A stretch of DNA of 64,000 bases, taken from assembly GCF_000691525.1 (NCBI RefSeq), contig NZ_JMDW01000001.1, forward strand, positions 62,001 through 126,000. Reading direction: 5' to 3'. Within the stretch, counting starts at the first letter, position 1, and every line of letters begins with the position of its first letter. This document shows, piece by piece, positions 43,620 through 54,043 of this stretch. The notes beneath the pieces were generated by a model, which had not been told where the DNA came from, ran no database searches, and saw nothing but the letters and a program-made list of their open reading frames with translations. A program made the position numbers and the translations under genes. This DNA is from Mycolicibacterium neoaurum ATCC 25795. Its GTDB lineage: Bacteria; Actinomycetota; Actinomycetes; Mycobacteriales; Mycobacteriaceae.

Positions 43620-45983
43620 TCAGCGTGCCGCCAGCTCGTCGAGCACCACGCGGAGAACGCGGACTGCCCCGGCCTTGTCCAGTGGATCGTTGCCGTTGCC
43701 GCACTTGGGCGATTGCACACAGGACGGACAGCCGGCGGGGCATTCGCAGGCCTCGATGGCTGCGGCCGTCGCTTCCCACCACAGGAGCATCTGCCGGTAT
43801 CCGCGGTCGGCGAATCCAGCGCCGCCGGGATATCCGTCGTAGACGAAGATGGTGGGCAGACCGTCCTCGGGCCCGGATGCCGTGGATACCCCGCCGATAT
43901 CGCCGCGATCGCAGCTGGCCACCAGCGGTAACAGCCCGATCGCGGCGTGCTCGGCGGCGTGCAGTGAGCCCGGCACGGCCAACGGGTCGATCCCGGTGGC
44001 GTACAGCGCTTCCGGAGTTATCGTGCACATCACGGCGACGGTCTCCAGTGTCCGGGTAGGCATGTCCAGTTCGATGAAGTCGATGACCTCACCGTCGAGC
44101 CTGCGGCGCAGATATCCGGTGACGGTGTTGGATACCGAGACCGGCACGACGCCGACGGTCACCGGACCCACCGTGCGGCGCTCACCGGTCCCGGTGACCG
44201 CGATATCGGTGACTTCCCTTGCAGCCGTGGTGTATCCGGGGTCCTCGGCGTGCACGATCGCGATACCGTCCTCGAAGTCCAGGGTGTCCACGACGTAGCT
44301 CTCACCCTGGTGCAGATACACCGCCCCCGGATGCACCGAGGCCGGCGCCTGACCGGTGCCGGTGGTGCCAAGGATCCGGCCGGTCCCGGACTCCAGGATC
44401 GCGATCTGTCCACCCGAGGCGCCGCGGATATCGACCGCCGGATGCGGGTCGATCTCGGGCGCGGGGAACCAGCCGGTGGGACGCCGACGCAACAATCCGT
44501 CGTCGACCAGGGTGCGCGCGACCTCTTCGGCATCCCAGGTCCGCACCTCGGCGTCGGTCAACGGCAGTTCGGTCGCCGCGCACAACAGCTGCGGACCCAG
44601 CACATACGGATTGCCGGGGTCGATCACGACCTTCTCGATCGGCCGGGCCAGCAGGGCGCGCGGATGGTGCACCAGATAGGTGTCCAGCGGATCGTCGCGG
44701 GCGATCAGCACGATCAGTGCGCTCTGCCCGCGTCGGCCGGACCGACCCGCCTGCTGCCAGAAGGAGGTGACGGTGCCGGGGAAGCCGGCCAGTACGACCG
44801 CATCCAACCCGGCGATGTCCACGCCGAGTTCGAGGGCGTTGGTGGTGGCCACCCCGCGCAGTTCGCCCTCGCTGAGGGCGTGTTCCAGCGCGCGGCGGTC
44901 CTCGGCGAGGTAACCGGCCCGGTAGGAGGCGACCCGGCCGGCGAGATCGGGGGCGATCTCCTCCAGCCGGGCCGACGCCGCCAGCGCGGTCAGTTCGGCC
45001 CCACGTCGCGACCGCACGAAGGTCAGGGTGCGGGCCCCCTCGGCGATCAGGTCGGCCATCACGCGTGCGGATTCCGCACCGGCCGACCGCCGCACCGGGG
45101 CGCCGTTCTCCCCGACCAGGTCCTCCAGCAGTGCAGGCTCCCACAGCGCGACCGTCCGCCCACCGTGCGGGGAGCCGTCCTCGGTCACCGCCGTGACCGT
45201 CTCACCGATCAACTGGGCGGCGGTCTCGGCGGGCGCCGCGGTGGTGGCGCTGGCGAAGATGACCGTCGGCGACCCGGAGTACCGCGCGCACAGCCGCAGC
45301 AGCCTGCGCAGCACCAACGCCACGTTGGAGCCGAAAATGCCGCGGTAGTAATGGCATTCGTCGACGACGATGTACTTGAGGTGGCGCAGGAAGACCGCCC
45401 AGCGGGCGTGGTTGCGCAACAACGACAGGTGGATCATGTCCGGGTTGGAGAAGATCCAGCGGGACCGCTCACGGGCGAAGCGGCGCATATCGGTGCCTGC
45501 GTCACCGTCGTAGGCGCACGGCCCGACATCGCGCAGGCCGGGGACCTCCTCGCACAGGCCGTGCGCGGCGCGCAGCTGATCGTGTCCGAGCGCCTTGGTG
45601 GGGGACAGGTACAGCGCGCGGGCCAACGGGTCCTCGGCCAGCGTGGTCAGGATCGGCAGCTGGTAGGCCAGCGACTTCCCCGAGGCCGTGCCGGTGGACA
45701 ACACCACGTGCCGACCGGCGCGGGCCAGTTCGGCCGCCGCCACCTGATGAGACCAGGGGGTATGGACCCCGCGCGCGGTGAAGGCGGCCACCACGTCGGG
45801 TTCGGCCCACGCCGGCCACGGCAGGCTCGCGCCGCGGCGGGGTGGGATGTCTTCGACATGACGGATCGGATGCTCGTCGGCCGGAGTGCCCCGCACCGCG
45901 CAGGACAGCAGGTCACGACCGAAATCGGACCCGGTATTCGGCCCTGACCCAGACACAACGCTCCCTTCGCTGTTCACCAGCAT
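43620..45983 (-). CDS. DECH-box superfamily 2 helicase with DUF1998 zinc domain (Rv3649/SftH-like)
   Basis: 787 residues. SF2 motifs: GTASGKS (98-104), DECH (208-211), FASATT (motif III) and QQAGRSGRRGQ (motif VI). The C-terminal DUF1998 module ends with CPAGCPSCVQSPKCG (C748, C752, C755, C761), a zinc site. Family members include B. subtilis MrfA and M. smegmatis SftH, 3'-5' translocases with roles in mitomycin-type damage repair. ATG 45983 has GGGGA upstream; GTG 45956, preceded by GAAGGGAG, is an equally good start. It is always found beside the tad genes in actinobacteria without a known link. Confidence 0.9.
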   Translation of the reverse strand: MLVNSEGSVVSGSGPNTGSDFGRDLLSCAVRGTPADEHPIRHVEDIPPRRGASLPWPAWAEPDVVAAFTARGVHTPWSHQVAAAELARAGRHVVLSTGTASGKSLAYQLPILTTLAEDPLARALYLSPTKALGHDQLRAAHGLCEEVPGLRDVGPCAYDGDAGTDMRRFARERSRWIFSNPDMIHLSLLRNHARWAVFLRHLKYIVVDECHYYRGIFGSNVALVLRRLLRLCARYSGSPTVIFASATTAAPAETAAQLIGETVTAVTEDGSPHGGRTVALWEPALLEDLVGENGAPVRRSAGAESARVMADLIAEGARTLTFVRSRRGAELTALAASARLEEIAPDLAGRVASYRAGYLAEDRRALEHALSEGELRGVATTNALELGVDIAGLDAVVLAGFPGTVTSFWQQAGRSGRRGQSALIVLIARDDPLDTYLVHHPRALLARPIEKVVIDPGNPYVLGPQLLCAATELPLTDAEVRTWDAEEVARTLVDDGLLRRRPTGWFPAPEIDPHPAVDIRGASGGQIAILESGTGRILGTTGTGQAPASVHPGAVYLHQGESYVVDTLDFEDGIAIVHAEDPGYTTAAREVTDIAVTGTGERRTVGPVTVGVVPVSVSNTVTGYLRRRLDGEVIDFIELDMPTRTLETVAVMCTITPEALYATGIDPLAVPGSLHAAEHAAIGLLPLVASCDRGDIGGVSTASGPEDGLPTIFVYDGYPGGAGFADRGYRQMLLWWEATAAAIEACECPAGCPSCVQSPKCGNGNDPLDKAGAVRVLRVVLDELAAR

Positions 45984-46240
45984 GTATCCCCAGGTGAATT
46001 GTTGACTACTTGATCGTGCCGAGACTGTCGCTGGCGCGTTGAACGTGGTTGACTGAACGTGGTCGCAGCTTCTGTGTTCGTGTTTTTGCACCCGCAGGAT
46101 CGTCGTTGCGATCGCGGTTCCTGCGAGGGTTGTAGGTCGGGTCGAGTTCCGACGACACACGCGTTGGTAAGCGGTCGGAACGGGCCCGGTACACCGGACG
46201 TCGGTGAACCGCACCCGGTAAGAGAAGGAAAGTACGAAAG

Positions 46241-46444
46241 ATGCCACAGGGAACTGTGAAGTGGTTCAACGCGGAGAAGGGCTTCGGCTTCATCGCCCCC
46301 GAGGACGGCTCCGCTGACGTTTTTGTCCACTACACGGAGATCCAGGGGTCGGGCTTCCGCACCCTGGAGGAGAACCAGAAGGTTGAGTTCGAGGTCGGCC
46401 AGAGCCCCAAGGGCCCCCAGGCGACCGGCGTCCGCGCCGTCTGA
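46241..46444 (+). CDS. cspA: Cold shock protein CspA
   Basis: 67 residues, single OB-fold. RNP1 KGFGFI (13-18) and RNP2 VFVHY (27-31) bind single-stranded RNA and DNA. Length and sequence match mycobacterial CspA (Rv3648c). The 257 bp upstream, shared with the divergent helicase gene, probably include a long 5' leader as in other csp genes. AAGGAAAG precedes ATG 46241. Confidence 0.96.
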   Translation: MPQGTVKWFNAEKGFGFIAPEDGSADVFVHYTEIQGSGFRTLEENQKVEFEVGQSPKGPQATGVRAV

Positions 46445-46462
46445 GCCAACGCAACACCGAAG

Positions 46463-46490
46463 ACACCCCCGGCCGTGCCGGGGGTGTTTT
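46463..46490 (+). terminator. Intrinsic terminator of cspA
   Basis: ACACCCCCGGC (46463-46473), loop CGT, GCCGGGGGTGT (46477-46487), followed by TTT. A perfect 11-bp stem 18 nt after the stop codon. Confidence 0.92.
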
Positions 46491-46549
46491 CGTATCCGGC
46501 GCCGTGCCATTGCCCCGTCGCCTGGGCCTCCACCGATAGTGTCGAACAT

Positions 46550-47131
46550 GTGAGCCAACTGTCCTTCTTCTCGGCGGAGTCGGTGCCCCCGACCATCGCC
46601 GACCTGACCGGCCTGCTGGCCGCCCAGGGACAGGTGGTCTCCGTCGGTGGGCAGGCGCGGCTGTCGGTGGTGGTCGACCGGGCCTGGCGGGCCCAGGGTC
46701 TTGCCGAGATGATCGCCGAGACCGGGCTGACCCCCGAGCTGACCCGCACCGACGAGGACAACCCGCTGGTGCGCACCGCGCTGGACTCCCGCGTCGTCGA
46801 TATCGCCGGCGCCTGGACGCGCGGCGCGGTCAAGACCGTGCCGGGCAGTTGGCTGCCCGGCCCGCGCGCGCTGCGTGCCTGGACGCTGGCCGCCGGTGTT
46901 CCCGAGGCCGATGACCGGTACTTGCTGGGATTGGACCCGCATGCACCGGACACCCACGCCACGCTGGCATCGGCGCTGATGCGGGTGGGAATCGCGCCCA
47001 CTCTGATCGGTACCCGCGGATCGCGACCGGCGTTGCGGGTGAGCGGTCGACGACGGCTGTCGCGCCTGGTGGAGAACGTCGGGGAACCCCCCGGTGATAC
47101 CGAAGCGTTTGCACATTGGCCGCGAATATGA
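46550..47131 (+). CDS. Conserved protein of unknown function (Rv3647c-like)
   Basis: 193 residues from GTG 46550 (VSQLSFFSAESVPP). Cytosolic, Ala/Leu/Arg-rich, with conserved blocks RLSVVVDRAWRAQGL, GSWLPGPRALRAWTLAAGVPEADDRYLLGLDPHAP and a basic C-terminus (VSGRRRLSRLVENVGE). By position and length it equals Rv3647c, upstream of topA and conserved in mycobacteria. No motif reveals a function. Confidence 0.8.
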   Translation: MSQLSFFSAESVPPTIADLTGLLAAQGQVVSVGGQARLSVVVDRAWRAQGLAEMIAETGLTPELTRTDEDNPLVRTALDSRVVDIAGAWTRGAVKTVPGSWLPGPRALRAWTLAAGVPEADDRYLLGLDPHAPDTHATLASALMRVGIAPTLIGTRGSRPALRVSGRRRLSRLVENVGEPPGDTEAFAHWPRI

Positions 47132-47242
47132 GGCCATCCGGCGGGCGAGCCAGTTTGCACAAGCCCGTCCTGGATGCGAAATTGTCAGTTGCCTGGGGTG
47201 ACACATACCGCCGGGCAACACAGAAGTGGAGAGTAGAAGAAG

Positions 47243-50089
47243 GTGGCTGACGACGACCGGAGCCGGGGAGGCACCGGTACAGTTCGGCGGCTCGTGATTG
47301 TCGAGTCGCCGACCAAAGCGCGCAAGATCGCCGGCTATCTGGGCTCCAATTACATAGTCGAATCCTCCCGCGGCCACATCAGGGACCTGCCGCGCGCAGC
47401 CGCCGATGTCCCGGCCAAGTACAAGTCCGAGCCGTGGGCGCGGCTCGGGGTGAACGTCGACGCCGACTTCGAACCCCTCTACATCGTGAGTCCCGACAAG
47501 AAGAGCACGGTCACCGAGCTCAAGGAACTCCTCAAGGATGTCGACGAGCTCTACCTCGCCACCGACGGTGACCGCGAGGGTGAGGCCATCGCCTGGCACC
47601 TGCTGGAGACGCTGAAACCCCGCGTCCCTGTCAAGCGGATGGTCTTCCACGAGATCACCGAGCCCGCCATCCGGGCTGCCGCCGAAAGCCCACGTGACCT
47701 GGACATCGACCTTGTCGACGCGCAGGAGACCCGCCGCATCCTCGATCGCCTCTACGGCTACGAGGTGTCCCCGGTGCTGTGGAAGAAGGTTGCCCCCAAG
47801 CTTTCGGCGGGCCGGGTGCAATCAGTGGCGACCCGCATCATCGTGCAGCGCGAGCGCGAGCGCATGGCGTTCCGCAGCGCCGGCTACTGGGATGTCAGCG
47901 CCGAGCTGGACGCGTCGGTCTCCGATCCGGCCGCCTCGCCGCCGCGGTTCACCGCCCGACTCAACACCGTCGACGGCCGCCGGGTCGCCGCCGGCCGCGA
48001 TTTCGACTCCCTCGGTGCGGTCAAGAAGCCCGACGAGGTGCTCGTCCTCGACGAGGCGGGCGCGACCAGCCTGGCCAACGGCCTGCGCGGCGCGCAGCTT
48101 GCGGTGTCCTCGGTGGAGCAGAAGCCCTACACCCGTAAGCCCTATGCACCGTTCATGACCTCGACGCTGCAGCAGGAGGCCGGCCGGAAACTCCGGTTCT
48201 CCTCGGAGCGCACCATGAGCATCGCGCAGCGGTTGTACGAGAACGGCTACATCACCTACATGCGTACCGACTCCACGACGCTGTCGGAGTCGGCGATCAA
48301 CGCCGCGCGTAACCAGGCCCGTGACCTCTACGGCGCGGAGTACGTGCATCCCACGCCGCGGCAGTACACCCGCAAGGTCAAGAACGCGCAGGAGGCGCAC
48401 GAGGCGATCCGCCCGTCCGGTGACGTTTTCCAGACCCCCGGCCAGCTGCACAGCGCGCTGGAGGCCGACGAGTTCCGGCTCTACGAGCTGATCTGGCAGC
48501 GCACCGTGGCATCGCAGATGGCCGACGCCCGCGGCACCACATTGTCCCTGCGCATCTCGGGTCAGGCCGCGGGCGGCGAACAGGTCGTCTTCAACGCGTC
48601 CGGTCGCACCATCACCTTCCCCGGCTTCCTGAAGGCCTATGTCGAGAGCATCGACGAGCAGGCCGGCGGTGAATCCGACGACGCCGAGAGCAGGCTGCCC
48701 AACCTGACCCAGGGGCAGCGCGTGGATGCCGCGGACCTGACCGCCGACGGGCACACCACCAGCCCGCCCGCGCGCTATACCGAGGCCTCGCTGATCAAGG
48801 CGCTCGAAGAACTCGGTATCGGTCGCCCATCGACGTACTCGTCGATCATCAAGACCATCCAGGACCGCGGTTACGTGCACAAGAAGGGCAGCGCCCTGGT
48901 GCCGTCCTGGGTCGCGTTCGCGGTGATCGGCCTGTTGGAACAGCATTTCGGCAGGCTGGTGGATTACGACTTCACCGCCGCGATGGAGGACGAGCTCGAC
49001 GCGATCGCCTCGGGCAACGAGCGACGCACCAACTGGCTCAACAACTTCTACTTCGGTGGCGAGCATGGCGTGGACGGCTCGATCGCGCGGGCCGGCGGGC
49101 TCAAGCAGTTGGTCGGCGGCAATCTCGAGGAGATCGACGCGCGACTGGTCAACTCCATCAAGCTCTTCGACGATGACCAGGGTCGCGCCATCAACGTGCG
49201 CGTCGGGCGTAACGGTCCCTACCTGGAGCGGATGATCGAAGATCCGGACAACCCGGGTGAACTCAAGCCCCAGCGCGCGAATCTCAAGGACGAGCTCACA
49301 CCCGACGAACTGACCCTCGAGCTCGCCGAAAAGGCTTTCGCGACACCGCAAGAGGGACGGTCGCTCGGTATCGATCCGGAAACCGGACACGAGATCGTGG
49401 CCAAGGACGGACGTTTCGGGCCCTATGTCACGGAGGTGTTGCCCGAGCCCGAGGATCCCGATGATGGCAGCGCGGGCTCACCGGCCAAGAAGGGTAAGAA
49501 GCCGACCGGACCCAAGCCCCGCACCGGCTCGCTGCTGCGCTCCATGGATCTGGAGACGGTGACCCTCGACGACGCCCTCAAACTGCTCTCGTTGCCCCGC
49601 GTGGTCGGTGTCGACCCCGCCAACGGCGAGGAGATCACCGCGCAGAACGGCCGTTACGGGCCATATCTCAAGCGCGGCACCGATTCTCGTTCGCTCGCGA
49701 CCGAAGAGCAGATGTTCACCATCACCCTCGACGAGGCGCTCAAGATCTACGCCGAACCCAAGCGGCGCGGCCGTCAGGGCGCGGCCACCCCGCCGCTGCG
49801 GGAGCTGGGCAATGACGCCGCATCGGGTAAGCCGATGGTCATCAAGGATGGCCGATTCGGACCGTACGTCACCGATGGGGAGACCAACGCCAGCCTGCGC
49901 AAGGGTGACGATGTCCTTTCGATCACCGACGAACGCGCCTCGGAGTTGCTGGCCGACCGGCGTGCTCGTGGTCCGGTGAAGAAGGCCACCAAGAAGGCCG
50001 CGGCCAAGAAGACGGCGGCCAAGAAGACGACCGCGAAGAAGGCCCCGGCCAAGAAGGCCCCGGCCAAGAAGGCCGCCAAGAAGGGCTGA
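47243..50089 (+). CDS. topA: DNA topoisomerase I
   Basis: 948 residues from GTG 47243. Toprim domain with [11 protein letters not shown] (19-29) and DGDRE (108-112); active-site Tyr339 in YMRTDS; then repeated C-terminal modules (GRFGPYV, GRYGPYL, GRFGPYV) in place of zinc fingers, as in actinobacteria. The last 30 residues are Lys/Ala repeats ([13 protein letters not shown]) that bind DNA and interact with RNA polymerase. It relaxes negative supercoils and is essential in mycobacteria. The 111 bp upstream hold the promoter. Confidence 0.97.
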   Translation: MADDDRSRGGTGTVRRLVIVESPTKARKIAGYLGSNYIVESSRGHIRDLPRAAADVPAKYKSEPWARLGVNVDADFEPLYIVSPDKKSTVTELKELLKDVDELYLATDGDREGEAIAWHLLETLKPRVPVKRMVFHEITEPAIRAAAESPRDLDIDLVDAQETRRILDRLYGYEVSPVLWKKVAPKLSAGRVQSVATRIIVQRERERMAFRSAGYWDVSAELDASVSDPAASPPRFTARLNTVDGRRVAAGRDFDSLGAVKKPDEVLVLDEAGATSLANGLRGAQLAVSSVEQKPYTRKPYAPFMTSTLQQEAGRKLRFSSERTMSIAQRLYENGYITYMRTDSTTLSESAINAARNQARDLYGAEYVHPTPRQYTRKVKNAQEAHEAIRPSGDVFQTPGQLHSALEADEFRLYELIWQRTVASQMADARGTTLSLRISGQAAGGEQVVFNASGRTITFPGFLKAYVESIDEQAGGESDDAESRLPNLTQGQRVDAADLTADGHTTSPPARYTEASLIKALEELGIGRPSTYSSIIKTIQDRGYVHKKGSALVPSWVAFAVIGLLEQHFGRLVDYDFTAAMEDELDAIASGNERRTNWLNNFYFGGEHGVDGSIARAGGLKQLVGGNLEEIDARLVNSIKLFDDDQGRAINVRVGRNGPYLERMIEDPDNPGELKPQRANLKDELTPDELTLELAEKAFATPQEGRSLGIDPETGHEIVAKDGRFGPYVTEVLPEPEDPDDGSAGSPAKKGKKPTGPKPRTGSLLRSMDLETVTLDDALKLLSLPRVVGVDPANGEEITAQNGRYGPYLKRGTDSRSLATEEQMFTITLDEALKIYAEPKRRGRQGAATPPLRELGNDAASGKPMVIKDGRFGPYVTDGETNASLRKGDDVLSITDERASELLADRRARGPVKKATKKAAAKKTAAKKTTAKKAPAKKAPAKKAAKKG

Positions 50090-50099
50090 CCGGAACGCT

Positions 50100-51686
50100 T
50101 CAGGAGCTCGGCTCGGGCTGCGGAGCGTGGGCGATGGCGCGCACCGCGGGCCTGGCCAGCTGGGTGGGCGCCGACCGGCCCCGCAGTTCGACGATCTCGC
50201 CGACGTCCCAGGCCAGTGCTTCGGCATCGACAGCGCTGCTGACTGCGTTCGCCGAGGCCAGCACGTGGCCCTCCTCGAGCTTGGCCAGTTCGGTGAGTCG
50301 AGCGGCCTCGTTGACCGGGTCTCCGATGACGGTGTACTCGAAGCGGGCCTGCGCACCGATGTGCCCGGCGATTGCCCGCCCCGCCGACACCCCGATCCCG
50401 AACTCGGTCTGGCCCAATACGTTGATCAGCTCGTCGTGCAGTTCGCGGGAGGCCGCCAGCGCCGCGCCGGAGGCGTCCGGATGCTCGATGGGCGCGCCGA
50501 AGATCGCCAGTGCGGCATCCCCCTGGAACTTGTTGACGAAGCCACCGTGCTTGTTCACGGTGTCCACGATGACCCGGAAGAACTCGTTGAGCAGGTTGAC
50601 GACCTCGGCGGCCGGGATCGTGGAGGCCAGTCGTGTCGAACCGACCAGATCGACGAAAAGCACTGCCACATCGCGTTCCTGGCCGCCCAACTCGGTACCG
50701 CGCTCCAAGGCCCGACGGGCCACATCCTCGCCGACATACCGGCCGAACAGGTCGCGCAGACGCTGCCGTTCGGCCAGATCGCGGACCATGTCGTTGAAGC
50801 CGGCCTGTAGCAGGCCCAGTTCGCTGGCGTCGTAGATCTGCATGTGCGCGTTGTAATTTCCGCGCTGCACCTCGCCGAGCGCCCAGCGCAGCTGGCGCAG
50901 CGGATCGGCGATCGACATGGACACCAGCACGGTGCCGACCAGACCGATGAGCAGCGCGGCGATGGCCAGCAACAGGATCGGGGTGGCCAGTTTGTCCGCG
51001 GGCGCCTTCAGCACCTCGAACTTGCTGGCCACCACCGCCAGCACGATCGTGAGGATGGGCACGCCGGTGGACAGCACCCAGGTGAGCACCTGGCGCAGGA
51101 TCACCCCGGGTGCGCGGAAGTTCTCCGGCACCCCGGTGCGCAGCGCGGCCACCGCGACCGGGCGCAGCACCCGCTCGGATTGCAGGTAGCCGATGATGGC
51201 CACCGTCGTGGCGCCCAACGCCGAGGCCACCGCGACCACCGGCGCCGACCGGCTGGCCACCGGCCAGCTCGCCACGATGAACACGACCGAGCCCAACAGC
51301 CAGTTGGTGACGTTGATGACCGAGCGGTAGAACGGCATCTTCAGCGCGCGTGCGCGGGCAACCTCGCTGATGGGGGCCACATCGCCCATCAGGGTGTCCC
51401 GGCGTTGCCAGCGGATCACCGGTAGCAGCAACCGCAACGTCACGTAGGCCGCGATGCTGAACGACACGAACAAGAAGCCGAGGAACACGGTCAGGTTGAA
51501 GGTGGGCAGCTCCTGGAGCTGCACCCGATCCTCCGGGGGCAGCGCATAACGCAGGAACCCCAGCACCATCAGCGCGCCGATGATGTCGGCCTGGACCATG
51601 CCCAGCAGGAACACCGGCCAGGGGGTACGTGCCACCCATCGCACGAACGCACTGATGCGCCCGATCGGTATGGCCTCCGCACTCAC
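50100..51686 (-). CDS. Membrane class III adenylate cyclase with HAMP domain (Rv3645-like)
   Basis: 528 residues from GTG 51686. Six membrane helices (20-45, 65-90, 125-145, 148-170, 205-225, 235-258), a HAMP linker (260-312) and a cyclase catalytic domain. Metal-binding Asp346 (FVDLVGST) and Asp390, substrate Lys386 (NKFQGD), and Asp456, Asn459 and Arg463 (IGDPVNEAAR) are all present, so activity on ATP is expected. In M. tuberculosis Rv3645 makes much of the cellular cAMP and affects fatty-acid use and drug tolerance. The cAMP would feed Crp at 26-27 kb. Confidence 0.94.
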   Translation of the reverse strand: MSAEAIPIGRISAFVRWVARTPWPVFLLGMVQADIIGALMVLGFLRYALPPEDRVQLQELPTFNLTVFLGFLFVSFSIAAYVTLRLLLPVIRWQRRDTLMGDVAPISEVARARALKMPFYRSVINVTNWLLGSVVFIVASWPVASRSAPVVAVASALGATTVAIIGYLQSERVLRPVAVAALRTGVPENFRAPGVILRQVLTWVLSTGVPILTIVLAVVASKFEVLKAPADKLATPILLLAIAALLIGLVGTVLVSMSIADPLRQLRWALGEVQRGNYNAHMQIYDASELGLLQAGFNDMVRDLAERQRLRDLFGRYVGEDVARRALERGTELGGQERDVAVLFVDLVGSTRLASTIPAAEVVNLLNEFFRVIVDTVNKHGGFVNKFQGDAALAIFGAPIEHPDASGAALAASRELHDELINVLGQTEFGIGVSAGRAIAGHIGAQARFEYTVIGDPVNEAARLTELAKLEEGHVLASANAVSSAVDAEALAWDVGEIVELRGRSAPTQLARPAVRAIAHAPQPEPSS

Positions 51687-51766
51687 CCGTTTACCGTATC
51701 GGTCGGTTGCGACCTCTGGCGCCGCTGTCGCCGTGTCGTGTCCTGGGGTGGCACTAGGGTGCAGAT

Positions 51767-52978
51767 GTGGGAAGCGGTGTTTTTTCGTCTCTGGTGGGTC
51801 AACACCACGTCGAGGAAGAGCTGGTGGCGGCCGCTTTGGCGGCCCGTGCCGCAGGCTCGCACAGCGCGCTGACCGCCGGCGGGATGACCCATGCCTGGTT
51901 GATCACCGGTCCACCGGGATCGGGGCGCTCGGTGGCCGCGGTGTGCTTCGCCGCGGCCCTGCAATGCACCTCCGAGGGTGTGCCGGGCTGCGGGGAATGC
52001 CGGGCGTGCACCACGACGATGGCCGGTACGCACGCCGATGTCCGTCGGATCATCCCCGAGGGACTGTCGATCGCGGTCAAGGAGATGCGGGAGATCGTGC
52101 AGATCGCCTCGCGACGGCCGGGGACCGGACGCTGGCAGATCGTGGTCGTCGAGGACGCCGACCGACTCACCGAGGGTGCGGCCAACGCCCTGCTGAAGGT
52201 GGTCGAGGAGCCGCCGCAGTCCACGGTGTTCCTGCTCTGCGCACCGTCGGTGGATCCCGAGGACATCGCGGTGACCCTGCGGTCGCGGTGCAGGCACGTC
52301 GCGCTGGTCACGCCGCCGACCGATGCGATCGCCGACGTGCTCACCGAACGGGACGGGATCGCCGCCGATATCGCGGCCTGGGCGGCCTCGGTCAGCGGTG
52401 GTCACGTTGGCCGGGCACGGCGGCTGGCCACTGATCCGGAGTCCCGGCAGCGCCGCGAGCGTGCGCTCGGGCTGGCGCGGGATGCGGCAACGCCCACTCG
52501 CGCGTACGCCGCCGCCGAGGAGCTGGTGATCACCGCCGATGCCGAGGCCAAGGCGCTCACGGTGGACCGCAACGAGGTCGAGACCGAGGAGCTGCGCACC
52601 GCGCTGGGCGCCGGCGGCACCGGTAAGGGCACCGCGGGGGCGATACGTGGTGCAGCAGGGGCGATGAAGCTGCTGGAGCAGCGGCAGAAGTCGCGCCAGA
52701 CCCGCGCTTCCCGGGACGCCCTGGACCGTGCGTTGATGGATCTGGCGACCTACTTCCGCGACGCGCTGGTGGTGTCGGCGGGTGCGGGCACGGTGACGGC
52801 CAACCACCCGGACATGGCCGAACGGGTCGGTGCGATGGCCGCCCATGTGCCACCGGATCGGCTGCTGCGCTGCATAGAGGCGGTCCTGGAGTGCCGGGAG
52901 GCGCTTGCGGTGAACGTGAAGCCCAAGTTCGCCGTCGATGCCATGGTCGCGACGGTCGGGCAGGCGCTGCGCGTCTGA
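51767..52978 (+). CDS. holB: DNA polymerase III delta' subunit (HolB)
   Basis: 403 residues from GTG 51767. AAA+ clamp-loader fold with GPPGSGRS (48-55), a degenerate Walker A in which Arg replaces Lys, as expected for the non-hydrolysing delta' subunit. A four-Cys zinc site follows (C67, C75, C78, C81), then VVEDADRLTEGAANALLKVVEEPP and the SRC motif. It completes the clamp loader with DnaX and delta. Equivalent to Rv3644c. Confidence 0.93.
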   Translation: MGSGVFSSLVGQHHVEEELVAAALAARAAGSHSALTAGGMTHAWLITGPPGSGRSVAAVCFAAALQCTSEGVPGCGECRACTTTMAGTHADVRRIIPEGLSIAVKEMREIVQIASRRPGTGRWQIVVVEDADRLTEGAANALLKVVEEPPQSTVFLLCAPSVDPEDIAVTLRSRCRHVALVTPPTDAIADVLTERDGIAADIAAWAASVSGGHVGRARRLATDPESRQRRERALGLARDAATPTRAYAAAEELVITADAEAKALTVDRNEVETEELRTALGAGGTGKGTAGAIRGAAGAMKLLEQRQKSRQTRASRDALDRALMDLATYFRDALVVSAGAGTVTANHPDMAERVGAMAAHVPPDRLLRCIEAVLECREALAVNVKPKFAVDAMVATVGQALRV

Positions 52979-53042
52979 ACGGCAACTGATTCGTGCCGCG
53001 GGCGGGGGCTGTCGTAGACTCGTCGGGCCTGCCCAGGCAGGC

Positions 53043-53118
53043 GCGCCACCCTAGCTCAGTCGGTAGAGCAATTCACTCGTAATGAATAGGTCAGGGGTTC
53101 GATTCCCCTGGGTGGCTC
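53043..53118 (+). tRNA. tRNA-Thr (anticodon CGT)
   Basis: A 76-nt cloverleaf including an encoded CCA. Acceptor GCCACCC pairs with GGGTGGC, discriminator T, anticodon stem ATTCA/TGAAT around loop CTCGTAA, T-loop GGTTCGATTCC. Anticodon CGT reads ACG. TAGACT at 53015-53020 is a candidate -10. Confidence 0.96.
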
Positions 53119-53141
53119 CACGTCTTTATAACCGCACGTCT

Positions 53142-53996
53142 TCACGGCTGTATGGCATCACGCCAGGCCAGCGGCTTCAGGTGCCGGTACGGATCGGTGC
53201 CGCGGATCTCCAGAAGCTGGGCCAGTACCGCCTCCAATGATCGCTGGGTACGAGCCTTGACCGTGTCGGCCCACTCGTCCGCGGCGACACCGGCGGGTCG
53301 GGTCGGGTCGATGGGCTCGGCGAAACGCAGGTACATCCGTTGTGGTCGCGGGACCATGGTCGGGCCGATCCCGCGCACCAGTGGCATCGCCATATCGGGT
53401 TTGCCTGCGAGGCGATTCGATAGGCTCGCGCTGAACCTGCCCCATGCCCCGTCGCGGGTGGTGAAGCTCCGGTAGACGTCGTCGCCGCCGATCAGTCCGG
53501 CCGGGACGATCGGGTAGTCGTGCTCGGCGGCGATCCGGGCGAAACCTGCGCGGCCCCGCCAGTTCAGGGTGTTCTCCTCACCCTTGAACTTGCCGATCTC
53601 GCGGCCGCCGCCCGGGAAGACAAGGATCGGCTGATCGTGGCGCATCAGTTCGCGCGCGGATTCGGGTGCACCGACCGTGGCGCCGCAGGCGGCCAGCAGA
53701 TCGGCCGCCGGTGCGGGCATCCTGCTGAATGCGCGGTCGGTGAGCGGTCGTACCAGCGTGCCGAGTTCGCGACGCACCACATACGGAATCAGGAATGCTT
53801 CGGTTCCGGACTGGGTGTGGTTGCCCACCAGGAGGAATCGGCCGTCGCGGGGGAGGTGCTCAAGTCCGTCGACGAACGGGCGGCACAGGTCCACCAGCGG
53901 CGCTGCGCCGTCGGCAACGGTCTCGACCGCCCGCCGTAGTGCCCGGATACGGCCGGGCTGGTTCATCAGATTGGCGGTGTCGGTCATGACGGACAT
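53142..53996 (-). CDS. Lysophospholipid acyltransferase-superfamily protein
   Basis: 284 residues from ATG 53996 (MSVMTDTANLM); ATG 53987 is an alternative. LPLAT fold with the active-site block FLLVGNHTQSGTEAFL, in which His is followed by Glu after five residues instead of the PlsC HX4D, and a PGGGREI block for acyl-acceptor binding. That variant fits the subgroup that includes plant phytyl ester synthases and diacylglycerol acyltransferases. It may therefore make storage or wax-type esters rather than phosphatidate. Divergent from a TetR gene with a palindromic site between them. Confidence 0.8.
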   Translation of the reverse strand: MSVMTDTANLMNQPGRIRALRRAVETVADGAAPLVDLCRPFVDGLEHLPRDGRFLLVGNHTQSGTEAFLIPYVVRRELGTLVRPLTDRAFSRMPAPAADLLAACGATVGAPESARELMRHDQPILVFPGGGREIGKFKGEENTLNWRGRAGFARIAAEHDYPIVPAGLIGGDDVYRSFTTRDGAWGRFSASLSNRLAGKPDMAMPLVRGIGPTMVPRPQRMYLRFAEPIDPTRPAGVAADEWADTVKARTQRSLEAVLAQLLEIRGTDPYRHLKPLAWRDAIQP

Positions 53997-54012
53997 GTCT
54001 CTACGGTACCGA

Positions 54013-54026
54013 ACGAACTGGTTCGT
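54013..54026. promoter_or_regulatory. Operator between acyltransferase and tetR
   Basis: ACGAAC (54013-54018), TG, GTTCGT (54021-54026), a perfect 6-bp dyad centred in the 47-bp divergent intergenic region. Very likely the binding site of the TetR protein, controlling both genes. Confidence 0.65.
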
Positions 54027-54043
54027 CTGGTTATGCTCCTGCT

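Noticed and set aside
45984..46240. Minus-strand extension of the helicase upstream of 45983
   Set aside because: The extra 88 residues are low in family-like sequence and overlap the cspA leader; ribosome sites favour 45983 or 45956.
49990..50086. Lys/Ala repeats at the topA 3' end as a DNA repeat array
   Set aside because: They encode the known basic tail of actinobacterial topoisomerase I.
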